The notes below the pieces were generated by a model. That model was not told the DNA's origin. It was given only the letters and a program-made list of their open reading frames with translations, and made no database searches. Of a stretch of 11,665 nt of DNA, positions 1 to 6,054 are shown one piece after another. The position numbers and the translations under genes were made by a program. How positions within the stretch are numbered: position 1 is the stretch's first letter; every line of letters starts with the position of its first letter. The stretch comes from Clostridiales bacterium (GTDB lineage: Bacteria; Bacillota; Clostridia; Lachnospirales; Lachnospiraceae), in assembly GCA_018365455.1 (NCBI GenBank), contig JAGZJZ010000105.1, positions 1-11,665 on the forward strand. The letters are read 5' to 3'.

Positions 1-360
1 TTTTAACCTTGTGTCCCTACCTGCCGCCATTGCAGCTAAAATCCCGCCTTGACTGGAACCCATGACAGCTATGTTTTCGCCGAAATTTTCTATTCCGTAA
101 GTTGTTGCGTCATATACATTATGCAACATATCTTCCATTATATAATTTTTTTTGATTTTTGGGCTTTTTCCGTGTGAAAGATAGTGAACACCTATTATAA
201 TAAACCCTCTTTCGCTCAATCCACATAGAAAATTCTCATACATGAGAGGGTGTGACATAGTACCCGGCAAAAAAACAATGGTAGGACAGCTTCTTTCTGT
301 ATACCAGATAGAAAGTGTTATCGGAACATTATTTGAAGAAATATCAACTTCTTTATACAT
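1..360 (-). CDS. alpha/beta hydrolase (esterase/lipase-like), N-terminal part, runs off window
   Basis: The minus strand from ATG 358-360 stays open to the window edge for 120 codons, so only the N-terminal part is visible. A GGAG motif lies nine bases upstream of the ATG. Residues about 21-40 contain a beta strand ending in FLPGTMSHP, which fits the oxyanion-hole loop of alpha/beta hydrolases. Residues 100-106 read VMGSSQGG, the GxSxG nucleophile elbow, with the likely catalytic Ser at residue 103. The acid and His of the triad would lie beyond the window. There is no signal peptide, so it is probably cytoplasmic and hydrolyses an ester or similar small substrate; the substrate cannot be told. 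It has its own promoter and palindromic operator just upstream. The fold is well supported; the exact subfamily is not. Confidence 0.85.
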   Translation of the reverse strand, partial: MYKEVDISSNNVPITLSIWYTERSCPTIVFLPGTMSHPLMYENFLCGLSERGFIIIGVHYLSHGKSPKIKKNYIMEDMLHNVYDATTYGIENFGENIAVMGSSQGGILAAMAAGRDTRLK

Positions 361-373
361 ACCATGTATCTCC

Positions 374-404
374 AATATGACCGTTTTAATTTTATGGTCA
401 TATT
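374..404. promoter_or_regulatory. palindromic operator overlapping the hydrolase promoter
   Basis: A perfect 9-base inverted repeat, AATATGACC (374-382) and GGTCATATT (396-404), has a 13-base AT-only-but-one spacer and overlaps the -10 box and expected transcription start of the hydrolase promoter. Such placement is typical of a repressor site. The regulator is not identifiable; the GntR protein at 931 has a different operator. Confidence 0.55.
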
Positions 405-430
405 ATAGCTTATTGCAAACAGAAAGTCAA
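402..430 (-). promoter_or_regulatory. sigma-A type promoter of the alpha/beta hydrolase gene
   Basis: On the minus strand TTGACT (425-430) and TATAAT (402-407) are separated by exactly 17 bases. Transcription would start near 395 and give a leader of about 35 bases before ATG 360. The motif match is direct; promoter activity is inferred. Confidence 0.75.
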
Positions 431-473
431 TAGCTATAAATACATATCCTATTGCTGTGATAATATCGAATCC

Positions 474-621
474 TCACGGTGGGACTGTGTACTCACTGTG
501 CGATCCATATCCGCAGCAAAATACCCACTCATGGCATTTTGTGAGCCTCGCCGATCCACGGACAACGATGTAAGGAGATTTACTATCTTCTATATATACA
601 CAGCCCCTCCTCCCTTACAAT
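474..621 (-). other. possible coding relic, two protein-like minus-strand frames
   Basis: This stretch between the hydrolase and GntR promoters has no convincing start codon. One minus frame runs from a stop at 622-624 to a stop at 474-476 and includes YIEDSKSPYIVVRGSARL and CHEWVFCCGYG. Another frame across the same DNA includes SQNAMSGYFAADMDRTVS. A purine-rich AGGGAGGAGGGG lies at about 604-615 on the minus strand, but only a GTG followed two codons later by a stop comes after it. I cannot decide which frame, if either, was coding. It may be a relic of a mobile element. The remainder of 431-857 is covered by the hairpin and relic listed next. Confidence 0.2.
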
Positions 622-670
622 TTACCTGACTATGCGGCAGATCTCATCCGCTTTTACTGAGTAAATTGTA
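616..670. repeat. nested inverted repeat (hairpin or cruciform)
   Basis: TACAATTTAC (616-625) and GTAAATTGTA (661-670) form a perfect 10-base inverted repeat. Inside it GCGG and CCGC flank a segment with the palindrome AGATCT, giving a second, inner stem. No T run follows on either strand, so a terminator is not evident. It could be a recombination or regulator site; role unknown. Confidence 0.45.
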
Positions 671-854
671 CCAGGGAGGATTCTGTTTTCTTTCCTGATT
701 TGTCCTGTCCTATTTTTTGTGAATTTTTATATAAATGCAGTATCTCTACAACTATGAGGATATTTACCTCTGCCGCTTGGTCTCCCTTTACCCGGTCACA
801 GTAAATTGTTACCCCACTCTGATGGCCATAGATACGGTAAATCTTTTCATCATC
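654..854 (-). pseudogene. unrecognised coding relic lacking a start
   Basis: A minus-strand frame is open for 66 codons between a stop at 855-857 and a stop at 654-656. It begins DEKIYRIYGHQSGVTIYCD and continues with a plausible helix (AAEVNILIVVEILHLYKN) and a Lys-rich tail. There is no ATG and no ribosome site, and the frame begins right beside the GntR promoter, so if it was a gene its 5' part has been lost. I do not recognise the family. An open frame of this length can occur by chance; the protein-like composition is the only support. Confidence 0.28.
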
Positions 855-857
855 CTA

Positions 858-886
858 TTGACAAACCCGTTTTAAATGAATATAAT
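858..886 (+). promoter_or_regulatory. consensus promoter of the GntR-ABC operon
   Basis: TTGACA (858-863) and TATAAT (881-886) are both perfect consensus and are separated by 17 bases. Transcription should start near 893, giving a leader of about 38 bases to the GTG start at 931. Confidence 0.85.
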
Positions 887-909
887 GTACTTGTACGATA
901 AGTACATTA
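883..909. promoter_or_regulatory. GntR-family autoregulatory operator
   Basis: TAATGTACTT (883-892) and AAGTACATTA (900-909) form a perfect 10-base inverted repeat with a 7-base spacer. It overlaps the -10 box and transcription start of the operon whose first gene is a YtrA-type regulator. YtrA-type repressors are known to bind sites in their own promoters, so autoregulation is the likely role (inference). Confidence 0.7.
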
Positions 910-930
910 ATGGACACGGGGAGGGACATT

Positions 931-1308
931 GTGGAAATTATCATAAGCAGCAATACGAGCAAGCCGATATATGAGCAGATAACTTCACAGATAAAAGCCC
1001 TGATTATGAGCGGAGAATTACAAACAGGCGACCCTATTCCCTCTATGCGGGCGTTGGCAAAATCTATCCATGTAAGCGTGATTACCGTTCAAAAAGCGTA
1101 TGAGGATTTACAAAGGGACGGATTCATTGAAACAACTGTCGGCAGAGGAAGTTTTGTATCAGCGCAGAATAAGGACTTTTATCAAGAGGAACAGCAGCGG
1201 TTAGCAGAGGAACATTTACAGGAAGCTGCTGATATTGGACGAACAAGCGGAATATCGTTGGAAAAATTAATTGAACTTTTATCGCTTTTTTATCAAGAGG
1301 AGGAGTGA
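931..1308 (+). CDS. GntR family transcriptional regulator, YtrA subfamily
   Basis: A DNA-binding repressor of about 125 residues. Residues 1-70 form the GntR winged helix: KPIYEQITSQIKALIMSGEL, then LPSMR-like IPSMRALAKSIHVSVITVQKAYEDL and the wing GFIETTVGRGSFV. The short C-terminal part, rich in Glu and Gln, has the helical dimerisation tail length typical of YtrA rather than a large ligand domain. GTG 931 is preferred because GGGGAGGG lies at 918-925, whereas the in-frame ATG at 910 sits inside the operator, about 17 bases after the predicted transcription start, with no ribosome site. The stop overlaps the ribosome site of the ABC ATPase gene three bases downstream, so the genes are co-transcribed. 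It looks intact and probably represses its own operon; in this family induction usually follows cell-wall or drug stress. Confidence 0.93.
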   Translation: MEIIISSNTSKPIYEQITSQIKALIMSGELQTGDPIPSMRALAKSIHVSVITVQKAYEDLQRDGFIETTVGRGSFVSAQNKDFYQEEQQRLAEEHLQEAADIGRTSGISLEKLIELLSLFYQEEE

Positions 1309-1310
1309 CT

Positions 1311-2177
1311 ATGGACGCTATTTTACAGGTTGAAAATCTGACAAAACAGTACGCCGGTTTTATGTTAGACCATGTTTCGTTCTCTGTTCCCAAAGGAACT
1401 ATCATGGGGCTTATTGGCGAAAATGGAGCCGGAAAAAGTACAACGATCAATGCAATTCTTGACCTTATCCATAAAGACGATGGTACAGTTACTTTTTGGG
1501 GACAGGAATTATCCTCATCTAGGCAGCTTAAAGAGGATATAGGCGTTGTGTTCGACGGCATTAATTTTTATGATACTTTGACTCCTGCCAAAGTCGGAAA
1601 AATCTCAAGTGCCGCCTATAAACAGTGGGACGAATATTTATATCAGGATTTTCTGAATCGCTTTCAGCTTCCACCAGATAAAGAGATTAAAACACTCTCC
1701 AAAGGAATGAAAATGAAATTGTGTATAGCCGTTGCGCTTTCCCATAAGCCAAAGCTGCTGATTTTAGATGAAGCTACCAGCGGTCTTGACCCCGTGATGC
1801 GGGATGATATTCTTGACGTATTTCTTGATTTTGTGCAGGATGAAAACCACTCCATTTTGATGTCGTCCCATATCACGACCGATTTAGAGAAGGTTGCGGA
1901 TTACATTACTTTTATCCATCAGGGTAAAGTGCTTTTTTGTAAAACAAAAGATGAACTTCGTTACCACTATGGTATTTTCCGTTGTGGAGCTGCAATGTTC
2001 GATCAGCTCGATAAAGAAGAAATTTTGGCATACCGAAAAGATGATTATCAATGGAATGTGCTTGTAGCGGATAAAGAAAAAGTCAGAAGAAAATATTCAA
2101 TATCGGCCACAATGCGAAATCCATGCTGTTCATTCTCGTGGTTTTTGCAATTGCGCTTATCCCATTTTCCGGCGTAG
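1311..2177 (+). CDS. ABC transporter ATPase, C-terminus lost and replaced by frameshifted tail
   Basis: The nucleotide-binding subunit of an ABC-2 type exporter. Walker A is GENGAGKST (36-44), the signature region is SKGMK (130-134), Walker B is LLILDE (149-154), followed by the D-loop ATSGLD and the switch His in SSHI (187). ATG 1311 follows AGGAGG (1298-1303) at good spacing. The frame is normal to about residue 262 (RRKY); the remaining 26 residues (SISATMRNPCC...) are permease DNA read in the wrong frame. Family members continue for several dozen residues with a conserved helical end, so a deletion has removed that end. All ATP-binding motifs remain, so hydrolysis is conceivable, but a working exporter is unlikely without a complete partner. 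Confidence 0.88.
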   Translation: MDAILQVENLTKQYAGFMLDHVSFSVPKGTIMGLIGENGAGKSTTINAILDLIHKDDGTVTFWGQELSSSRQLKEDIGVVFDGINFYDTLTPAKVGKISSAAYKQWDEYLYQDFLNRFQLPPDKEIKTLSKGMKMKLCIAVALSHKPKLLILDEATSGLDPVMRDDILDVFLDFVQDENHSILMSSHITTDLEKVADYITFIHQGKVLFCKTKDELRYHYGIFRCGAAMFDQLDKEEILAYRKDDYQWNVLVADKEKVRRKYSISATMRNPCCSFSWFLQLRLSHFPA

Positions 2178-2716
2178 AGGGATATATATTTGTATGTGCA
2201 ATTTTATGCAGCATGATGATCGTAACAACCTTTTCTTTTGATAACAATTCCAAATGGACACGATATGCCATGATAATGCCCGTTTCAAAGAAGGAGTTAG
2301 TGGTCGGAAAATTTGTTGTATTAACAATCTTTTGTGCTGTCGGCAGCCTGTTTGGTCTGGTGATTGGTTCCATCGGTGGATTTGCTATGAGAAAAATCAC
2401 TTTTGACTTGGCGGGAATTGGCGAGCTGTTATTTTTGGCTTTGGCAGCATGGGTGATCTCCCTGATCTTTGGAAGTATGTCAATCCCCCTTGTGTTCAAA
2501 TTCGGGGCCGAAAAAGGCCGTGTGCTGCTATTAGTATCATTTCTCATTCCGGCAGGGATTTGTTTTGGGATATACCAGCTTCTTGCCATACTGGGCGTTG
2601 AATTGACAGACCAGCTTGTTTTTATCCTGCTGTGCTGTTCTCCGCTCCTTGCATTGGCGTGGTGCTATGTAATGTACCAAATCAGTTATCATATCTTTAC
2701 AAGACAGGAATTTTGA
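2093..2716 (+). pseudogene. ABC-2 type permease (ABC2_membrane_5-like), start deleted
   Basis: The membrane partner of the preceding ATPase. Homology-like sequence starts within the ATPase tail (IFNIGHNAKSMLFILVV) in another frame and runs to the stop at 2714. Six hydrophobic segments can be seen from the ATG at 2123, at about residues 1-18, 22-38, 67-90, 103-125, 134-153 and 161-185. The loop SKWTRYAMIMPVSKKELVVG between the second and third segments is typical of this permease family. The normal first few residues and start codon are missing, and ATG 2123 has no ribosome site, so only coupled re-initiation could make a protein. I infer one deletion covering the ATPase 3' end and permease 5' end, with the junction at about 2091-2097. 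Confidence 0.82.
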
Positions 2717-2743
2717 TTTTAACCTATAGAGGAGGTGTCTTTT

Positions 2744-2910
2744 ATGGAAGGCAAGAGATTTGAAATTACAGAAACCGAGGGAAGCGTTAAGGGCTTTTAT
2801 GTGGTAGTAGATAGAGAAACGGCGTTAATTACCTTGTCGCAAAGTTTGGAACGGGCGGGGGCATTTGCCCATTAGTTGACAAAGACGGAAAGCCCCTCGT
2901 GACAAAATAA
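2744..2910 (+). pseudogene. DUF6440 family small protein, one-base frameshift
   Basis: A small gene with a very strong ribosome site, AGAGGAGGTG, seven bases before ATG 2744. The frame begins MEGKRFEITETEGSVKGFYV and VVDRET, then turns into unrelated residues and stops at TAG. Reading on with one base added at about 2821 restores GVNYLVAKFGTGGG, then PLVDKDGKP and the stop TAA 2908. That is the usual layout of DUF6440 proteins, which have a Gly-rich turn followed by PL-D-x-G-K-P. ACGGCG was probably ACGGGCG. The restored protein would have about 55 residues. Function is unknown for the family. It lies 28 bases after the permease and was probably the last gene of the operon, just before a strong terminator. 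Confidence 0.8.
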
Positions 2911-2918
2911 AGTAATTG

Positions 2919-2959
2919 AAACGAAAAGCGGAGAGGAAATCACTCTCCGCTTTTCGTTT
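2919..2959. terminator. strong bidirectional-type hairpin terminator
   Basis: A perfect 17-base inverted repeat (2919-2935 and 2943-2959) with a 7-base loop has a GC core and A/T tracts within both outer arms. It lies just after the DUF6440 stop and would end the GntR-ABC operon. From the other side it also follows the minus-strand VanX relic. Confidence 0.85.
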
Positions 2960-2997
2960 GGAAATGACGAATATCATCAGTATACCAGTTCAGCTAG

Positions 2998-3216
2998 TCA
3001 TGAAATGCTAAAATTGATATATGTATTTGGGTACGGTTCATCTGCCAGAACATAATGCCACCACTCGTTACAGTAGGCTTCAAATCCGCTGCTTTCCATG
3101 ATATGCCTTAGAACATCCCGGTTTCTTGATTCTTCCTCTGTCAGTCCGCTTGCAGCGTGATGGGAATGTTCATCCATAAAGTCAAAATCTCCGCCCATTG
3201 GAACAAGTAAACCGGT
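2998..3216 (-). pseudogene. vanX: 3' fragment of VanX-type D-Ala-D-Ala dipeptidase gene
   Basis: VanX is a zinc dipeptidase that cleaves D-Ala-D-Ala and is about 202 residues long. Only the last 70 or so codons remain here. The fragment reads TG-LVPMG, then FDFMDEHSHHAASG, IMESSGFEAY, NEWWHYVLADEPYPNTY and ends at TGA 2998. EWWH carries the equivalents of the catalytic Glu181 and zinc ligand His184. The N-terminal two thirds, with the SxHxxGxAxD zinc ligands His116 and Asp123, is absent. Upstream of the TG pair the similarity stops and an in-frame stop follows a few codons later. The break coincides with an inverted repeat at 3214-3236. A protein from ATG 3198 would have no activity, and no ribosome site is seen. 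No vanH or vanA-type ligase is in the window. Confidence 0.9.
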
Positions 3217-3236
3217 AAGCCAATTTGGGGCTTACC
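3214..3236. repeat. inverted repeat at the VanX truncation point
   Basis: GGTAAGCC (3214-3221) and GGCTTACC (3229-3236) form a perfect 8-base stem with a 7-base loop. The left arm starts where VanX similarity ends, so it may be a terminator of a lost gene or part of the junction. There is no clear T run. Confidence 0.5.
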
Positions 3237-3249
3237 ACCCTTGATTGAT

Positions 3250-3320
3250 TAAAAACAAAATAAAGAAATACCGTCAATGGCAGTGCTTGCACTGTTCATC
3301 AAGACCATGGACGGTATTTC
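3250..3320 (-). terminator. terminator of mgtE
   Basis: GAAATACCGTC (3265-3275) and GACGGTATTTC (3310-3320) form an 11-base outer stem, with an inner CAGTGC-TT-GCACTG hairpin (3281-3294). On the minus strand the stem is followed by a T-rich tract across 3264 to 3250. It lies about 50 bases after the mgtE stop. Confidence 0.75.
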
Positions 3321-3372
3321 GTGTTTTGCTATTGATATTTTTAGTTTCTTATGGAACACCATTCAATGTTGC

Positions 3373-4784
3373 TTAGGCTATATGCATAATGTTCAGTAAA
3401 ATAAGCCAAGACAAACCATAGTATGATACAACTGCAACAAGGTCATTGATAGTCGTAATCAACGGACCAGACGCAACCGCAGGATCAACACCGATTTTTT
3501 TGAGGAAGATTGGAATAACAGTCCCCGATAAAGAGGATATCATCATTGCAAGGTTCATTGCAATTCCAAGGCAACCGGCAACTGCAAAAGAGAAATATGG
3601 GGCATTTCCCTTTATACACAGGTATCCACCAATCGCAACAAAGGATAATACTCCCAAAATCAAGCCATTCAGAAAACCGATACGAACTTCTTTCCATACA
3701 AGCATAGCTTTCTGTTTATGGTCGATTTGTACATCCATCAAAACACGAATGGCAACAGCTAAGGACTGGGTTCCTACATTACCTGCCATACCCAAAATAA
3801 GAGATTGAAAACACATAATGATCGGTATCTGTGCAACAATGGATTCAAAGAGTCCTACTGTTGCTGAAACGCCTAATCCTAATACCAATAAAATACTCAA
3901 CCAAGGAATTCTTTTTTTGATACTCAAAAAATCGGCTCCGCTAAATCTTCCTCTGAAGGCAGACCACCCAATTTTACATAATCCTCATTGAGTTCTTCTC
4001 CAAGGATTTCAATAAAATCGTGTGAAGTCACAATGCCGAGCAGTTTGTTTTCGTCATCCAACACAGGGATTGAGTTTTCAGAGTAATCACGCAGGAAAGG
4101 AATACAATCTTGTATTTCCATTTTTGCATACAAATAAGGGTAGGACAGTGTCGTAATGTCAGAAAGCGGTGTGTTTTCACGTGCAATGATTAAATCCTTT
4201 AAGTCAATGGCACCGCAAAAGGTTTTGTTTTCGTCTACCACGTACAAAGTGGAAATATTGTCATTTTCCGCTGCTTGACAAATCAATTCCGACATAGCTA
4301 CCTTTACGGTAGAGTTGTTCGATACAGCAATAAAGTTCGTTGACATTTTGCTGCCGATTTCATCTTCATCAAAAGAACTGATTAACTTAATTTCAGCCCG
4401 AATATCCGGTCGCATCAGATCCAGTAAAGTTGTCCGATTTTCTTTGGAAAGGTTTTGGAGCAATTCTACTGCTGAAGATGTTTCCATAAAGAAAAGAACC
4501 TCTGTTTTTTGATTGATTCCTAATAATTCAAAATAAGAATCATTGTGTTCCGCATATTCCAGAACATTAGCAATATTCTCCGGCTGCATAATGCGGAATA
4601 AACGCTGACACTCCTCTTTGGTAAGCGAGGTAAGCGTAGCGGCAATGTCTTTTTCGTGATATTCGCCGATCGCCTCTCGCAATTTCCCAGGAGTCAGATT
4701 GCTTCGGATAATGCTGATGATTTCAGAAGCAAACTCAGAAATTGATGCATTTGTGGTTACTGGAATGAAAATATTCTTGTTCAT
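3373..4784 (-). pseudogene. mgtE: MgtE magnesium transporter, full length but frameshifted
   Basis: MgtE is a membrane Mg2+ channel/transporter. ATG 4784 is chosen over a longer frame because CCTCCTT (4793-4799) reads AAGGAGG on the coding strand. Residues 1-135 are the MgtE N domain, and about 140-260 are two CBS domains (DEIGSKM..., TLYVVDENKTFCGAIDLKDL, SIPVLDDENKLLGIVTSHDF). The frame then stops at TGA 3924 after AEPIF. The transmembrane domain continues in the next frame from TTG 3927: about five segments, the GNVGTQS motif and DPAVASGPLITTINDL. One more T in the run at 3926-3931 gives AEPIFLSIKKR and a normal 470-residue protein. All expected domains remain, so the break is recent, an artefact, or bypassed by slippage. 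Its long leader suggests regulation by attenuation. Confidence 0.9.
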
Positions 4785-4863
4785 TGTTAGTGCCTCCTTT
4801 ACACGAATTCGTAACGGCAGGCGTGCAAACATTCATTGATAGCTAAAAATGGGCATAAAAATA

Positions 4864-4934
4864 CCATTGTTAGTCACAAAACATCTACACAGCCTGTTTC
4901 TGTTTGTGTAGAGTTGTGTTGAAGCAAACAATGG
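4864..4934 (-). promoter_or_regulatory. nested hairpins in mgtE leader, candidate attenuator
   Basis: Outer arms CCATTGTT (4864-4871) and AACAATGG (4927-4934) enclose an inner 8-base stem, TCTACACA (4884-4891) with TGTGTAGA (4905-4912). On the coding strand the structure is followed by TATTTTTATG, and the mgtE ribosome site lies about 65 bases further. This fits a transcription attenuator, but I do not see the conserved elements of the Mg2+ M-box riboswitch. Confidence 0.4.
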
Positions 4935-4959
4935 CATTCAAATATTTTCAAAAACGCAG

Positions 4960-5049
4960 TTAGAACACAGACAGCAAGTTGACATACGATCTCTGAAAAT
5001 ATAGGAATACCATATTCATCTTGTTACAACTGCAACTACTACTGTCCAT
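4960..5049 (-). CDS. 29-residue leader reading frame upstream of mgtE
   Basis: ATG 5049 follows AGGTGAG at suitable spacing and opens a 29-codon frame ending TAA 4960. The peptide starts MDSSSCSCNKMNMVF and has a hydrophobic, aromatic second half (FLYFQRSYVNLLSVF). It lies inside the mgtE leader, between the promoter (5091-5119) and the nested hairpins (4864-4934), the place expected of a regulatory leader peptide. The two Cys residues might sense metal or redox state, and translation through or stalling in this frame could alter the hairpins. All of this is inference. No family is recognised, and a short frame with a ribosome site can occur by chance. Confidence 0.4.
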   Translation of the reverse strand: MDSSSCSCNKMNMVFLYFQRSYVNLLSVF

Positions 5050-5090
5050 ATTCTCACCTCACATTTATTATTTGGCATTATACCGTAATT

Positions 5091-5119
5091 ATTCTACTAC
5101 GATTACACTTAAATGTCAA
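5091..5119 (-). promoter_or_regulatory. promoter of the mgtE transcript
   Basis: On the minus strand TTGACA (5114-5119) and TAGAAT (5091-5096) are 17 bases apart. Transcription would start near 5084 and give a leader of about 300 bases before mgtE. Confidence 0.65.
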
Positions 5120-5176
5120 GCTATACGATTTATGAAGTTTAATTCCAATTTGTTCAATTCTATAAAACTGGGATTT

Positions 5177-5938
5177 TTATAACCAAACTCCCCAATCGCC
5201 ATAATTAAATGTGCCACTGCCGTGACAAAGTTTCCCATTTTCTTCAAGTTCCTCAAATGCTTTTCGCATACGGATTAAAATTTCCGGCTGTATATCCAAT
5301 GAATGATGTGCGGGGAATACTCTCTTAACAGGCAAAGACGCAACCTTTTTCAACGAGGTGAGATATGCCTCCGGATCAGTAGATGGATAGTAGGCAAATA
5401 ATACATCTTTATATACCAAATCGCCGGTAAAAAGATATCCTGTCTCTTTTTCCCAAAAACACAGGTGTCCTGGCGAGTGTCCAGGGGTGTGTAGCACCTC
5501 GATCTGCCGTCCACCAAGATCAATCATATCATGGTCGGCTACAATCCTTGTCGGCGTTCCCTGGAAAAACTCATAAGAACCGACATCAAATCCGTCTGGT
5601 AAATTACAGCGATCAACTACCTTCTCCCGAATTGTTTCCATCGACAGGGGAAATTTACCGTTTAGCCAATCTAATTCAGCAGCGTGAGCGTAGAAATCAG
5701 GAAAATATTTATGACCTCCAATGTGGTCCCAATAAATGTGTGTCGCTACCGCTGTGATGGGCTTGTCCGTATACTTAATCACTTCATCGTATATGTTTAA
5801 AATACCGAGTTCTGTATCAATCAACAGACTCTGGGTATCTCCATTCAACAAGTAGCAATGAGTTTCCTCCCAGTGTCGATATTCGCTAATAACATAAGTT
5901 TTTTTATCTATGCTATCTATTGTAAACCAATCGTCCAT
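5177..5938 (-). CDS. MBL-fold metallo-hydrolase with altered metal motif
   Basis: A full-length cytoplasmic MBL-fold protein of 253 residues with no signal peptide. The five family motifs are in order: strand Asp LLIDT (38-42); THIYWDHIGGH (66-76); HTPGHSPGH (150-158); TGD (171-173); PAHH (209-212). The second motif is normally HxHxDH, but here it is H67-I-Y69-W-D71-H72, so one site-1 zinc His is Tyr (codon 5732-5734, TAT). The related copy at 10776-11507 has CAT at this codon. The other ligands (His154, Asp173, His212) are present. A weak ribosome site (AAAGGGA) precedes ATG 5938. Activity may be lost or altered. The substrate is unknown; the fold includes hydrolases of thioesters, lactones and phosphodiesters. 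It appears to be a single-gene unit; no promoter or terminator is clear. Confidence 0.9.
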   Translation of the reverse strand: MDDWFTIDSIDKKTYVISEYRHWEETHCYLLNGDTQSLLIDTELGILNIYDEVIKYTDKPITAVATHIYWDHIGGHKYFPDFYAHAAELDWLNGKFPLSMETIREKVVDRCNLPDGFDVGSYEFFQGTPTRIVADHDMIDLGGRQIEVLHTPGHSPGHLCFWEKETGYLFTGDLVYKDVLFAYYPSTDPEAYLTSLKKVASLPVKRVFPAHHSLDIQPEILIRMRKAFEELEENGKLCHGSGTFNYGDWGVWL

Positions 5939-5954
5939 AACCAGATTTCCCTTT

Positions 5955-6047
5955 CTTGCTATTGATGAACCGCTTGAATATGCACGATTATATCTTGATG
6001 GTAATATGCAGATGTGGGTGGATGCAGAAGATTCATTTTATCTATGA
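5955..6047 (+). pseudogene. possible 3' end of a lost plus-strand gene
   Basis: A plus frame from about 5955 to TGA 6045 reads LAIDEPLEYARLYLDG, then NMQMWVDAEDSFYL and stops. It is protein-like, has no start, and is followed eight bases later by a stable hairpin, as expected of a gene end with terminator. On the 5' side it stops at the MBL gene start on the other strand. Only 30 codons support it, and I do not recognise the family. Confidence 0.27.
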
Positions 6048-6054
6048 TGATTAC

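Noticed and set aside
242..433. Plus-strand frame of 63 residues
   Set aside because: It lies opposite the alpha/beta hydrolase gene, which has clear motifs, promoter and ribosome site.
910..930. ATG 910 as start of the GntR gene
   Set aside because: It lies at the edge of the operator, about 17 bases after the predicted transcription start, with no ribosome site; GTG 931 has GGGGAGGG at correct spacing.
1124..1561. Minus-strand frame of 145 residues opposite the GntR and ATPase genes
   Set aside because: Antisense shadow; the plus-strand proteins have complete family motifs.
2083..2589. Minus-strand frame of 168 residues opposite the permease
   Set aside because: Antisense shadow of a membrane-protein gene, with no ribosome site or family features.
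4785..4832. Longer MgtE start at 4832
   Set aside because: The extra residues are not MgtE-like and contain the ribosome site of ATG 4784.
4784..5119. M-box (Mg2+) riboswitch before mgtE
   Set aside because: The gene invites it, but the conserved M-box core sequence is not visible; only generic hairpins and a small reading frame are seen.
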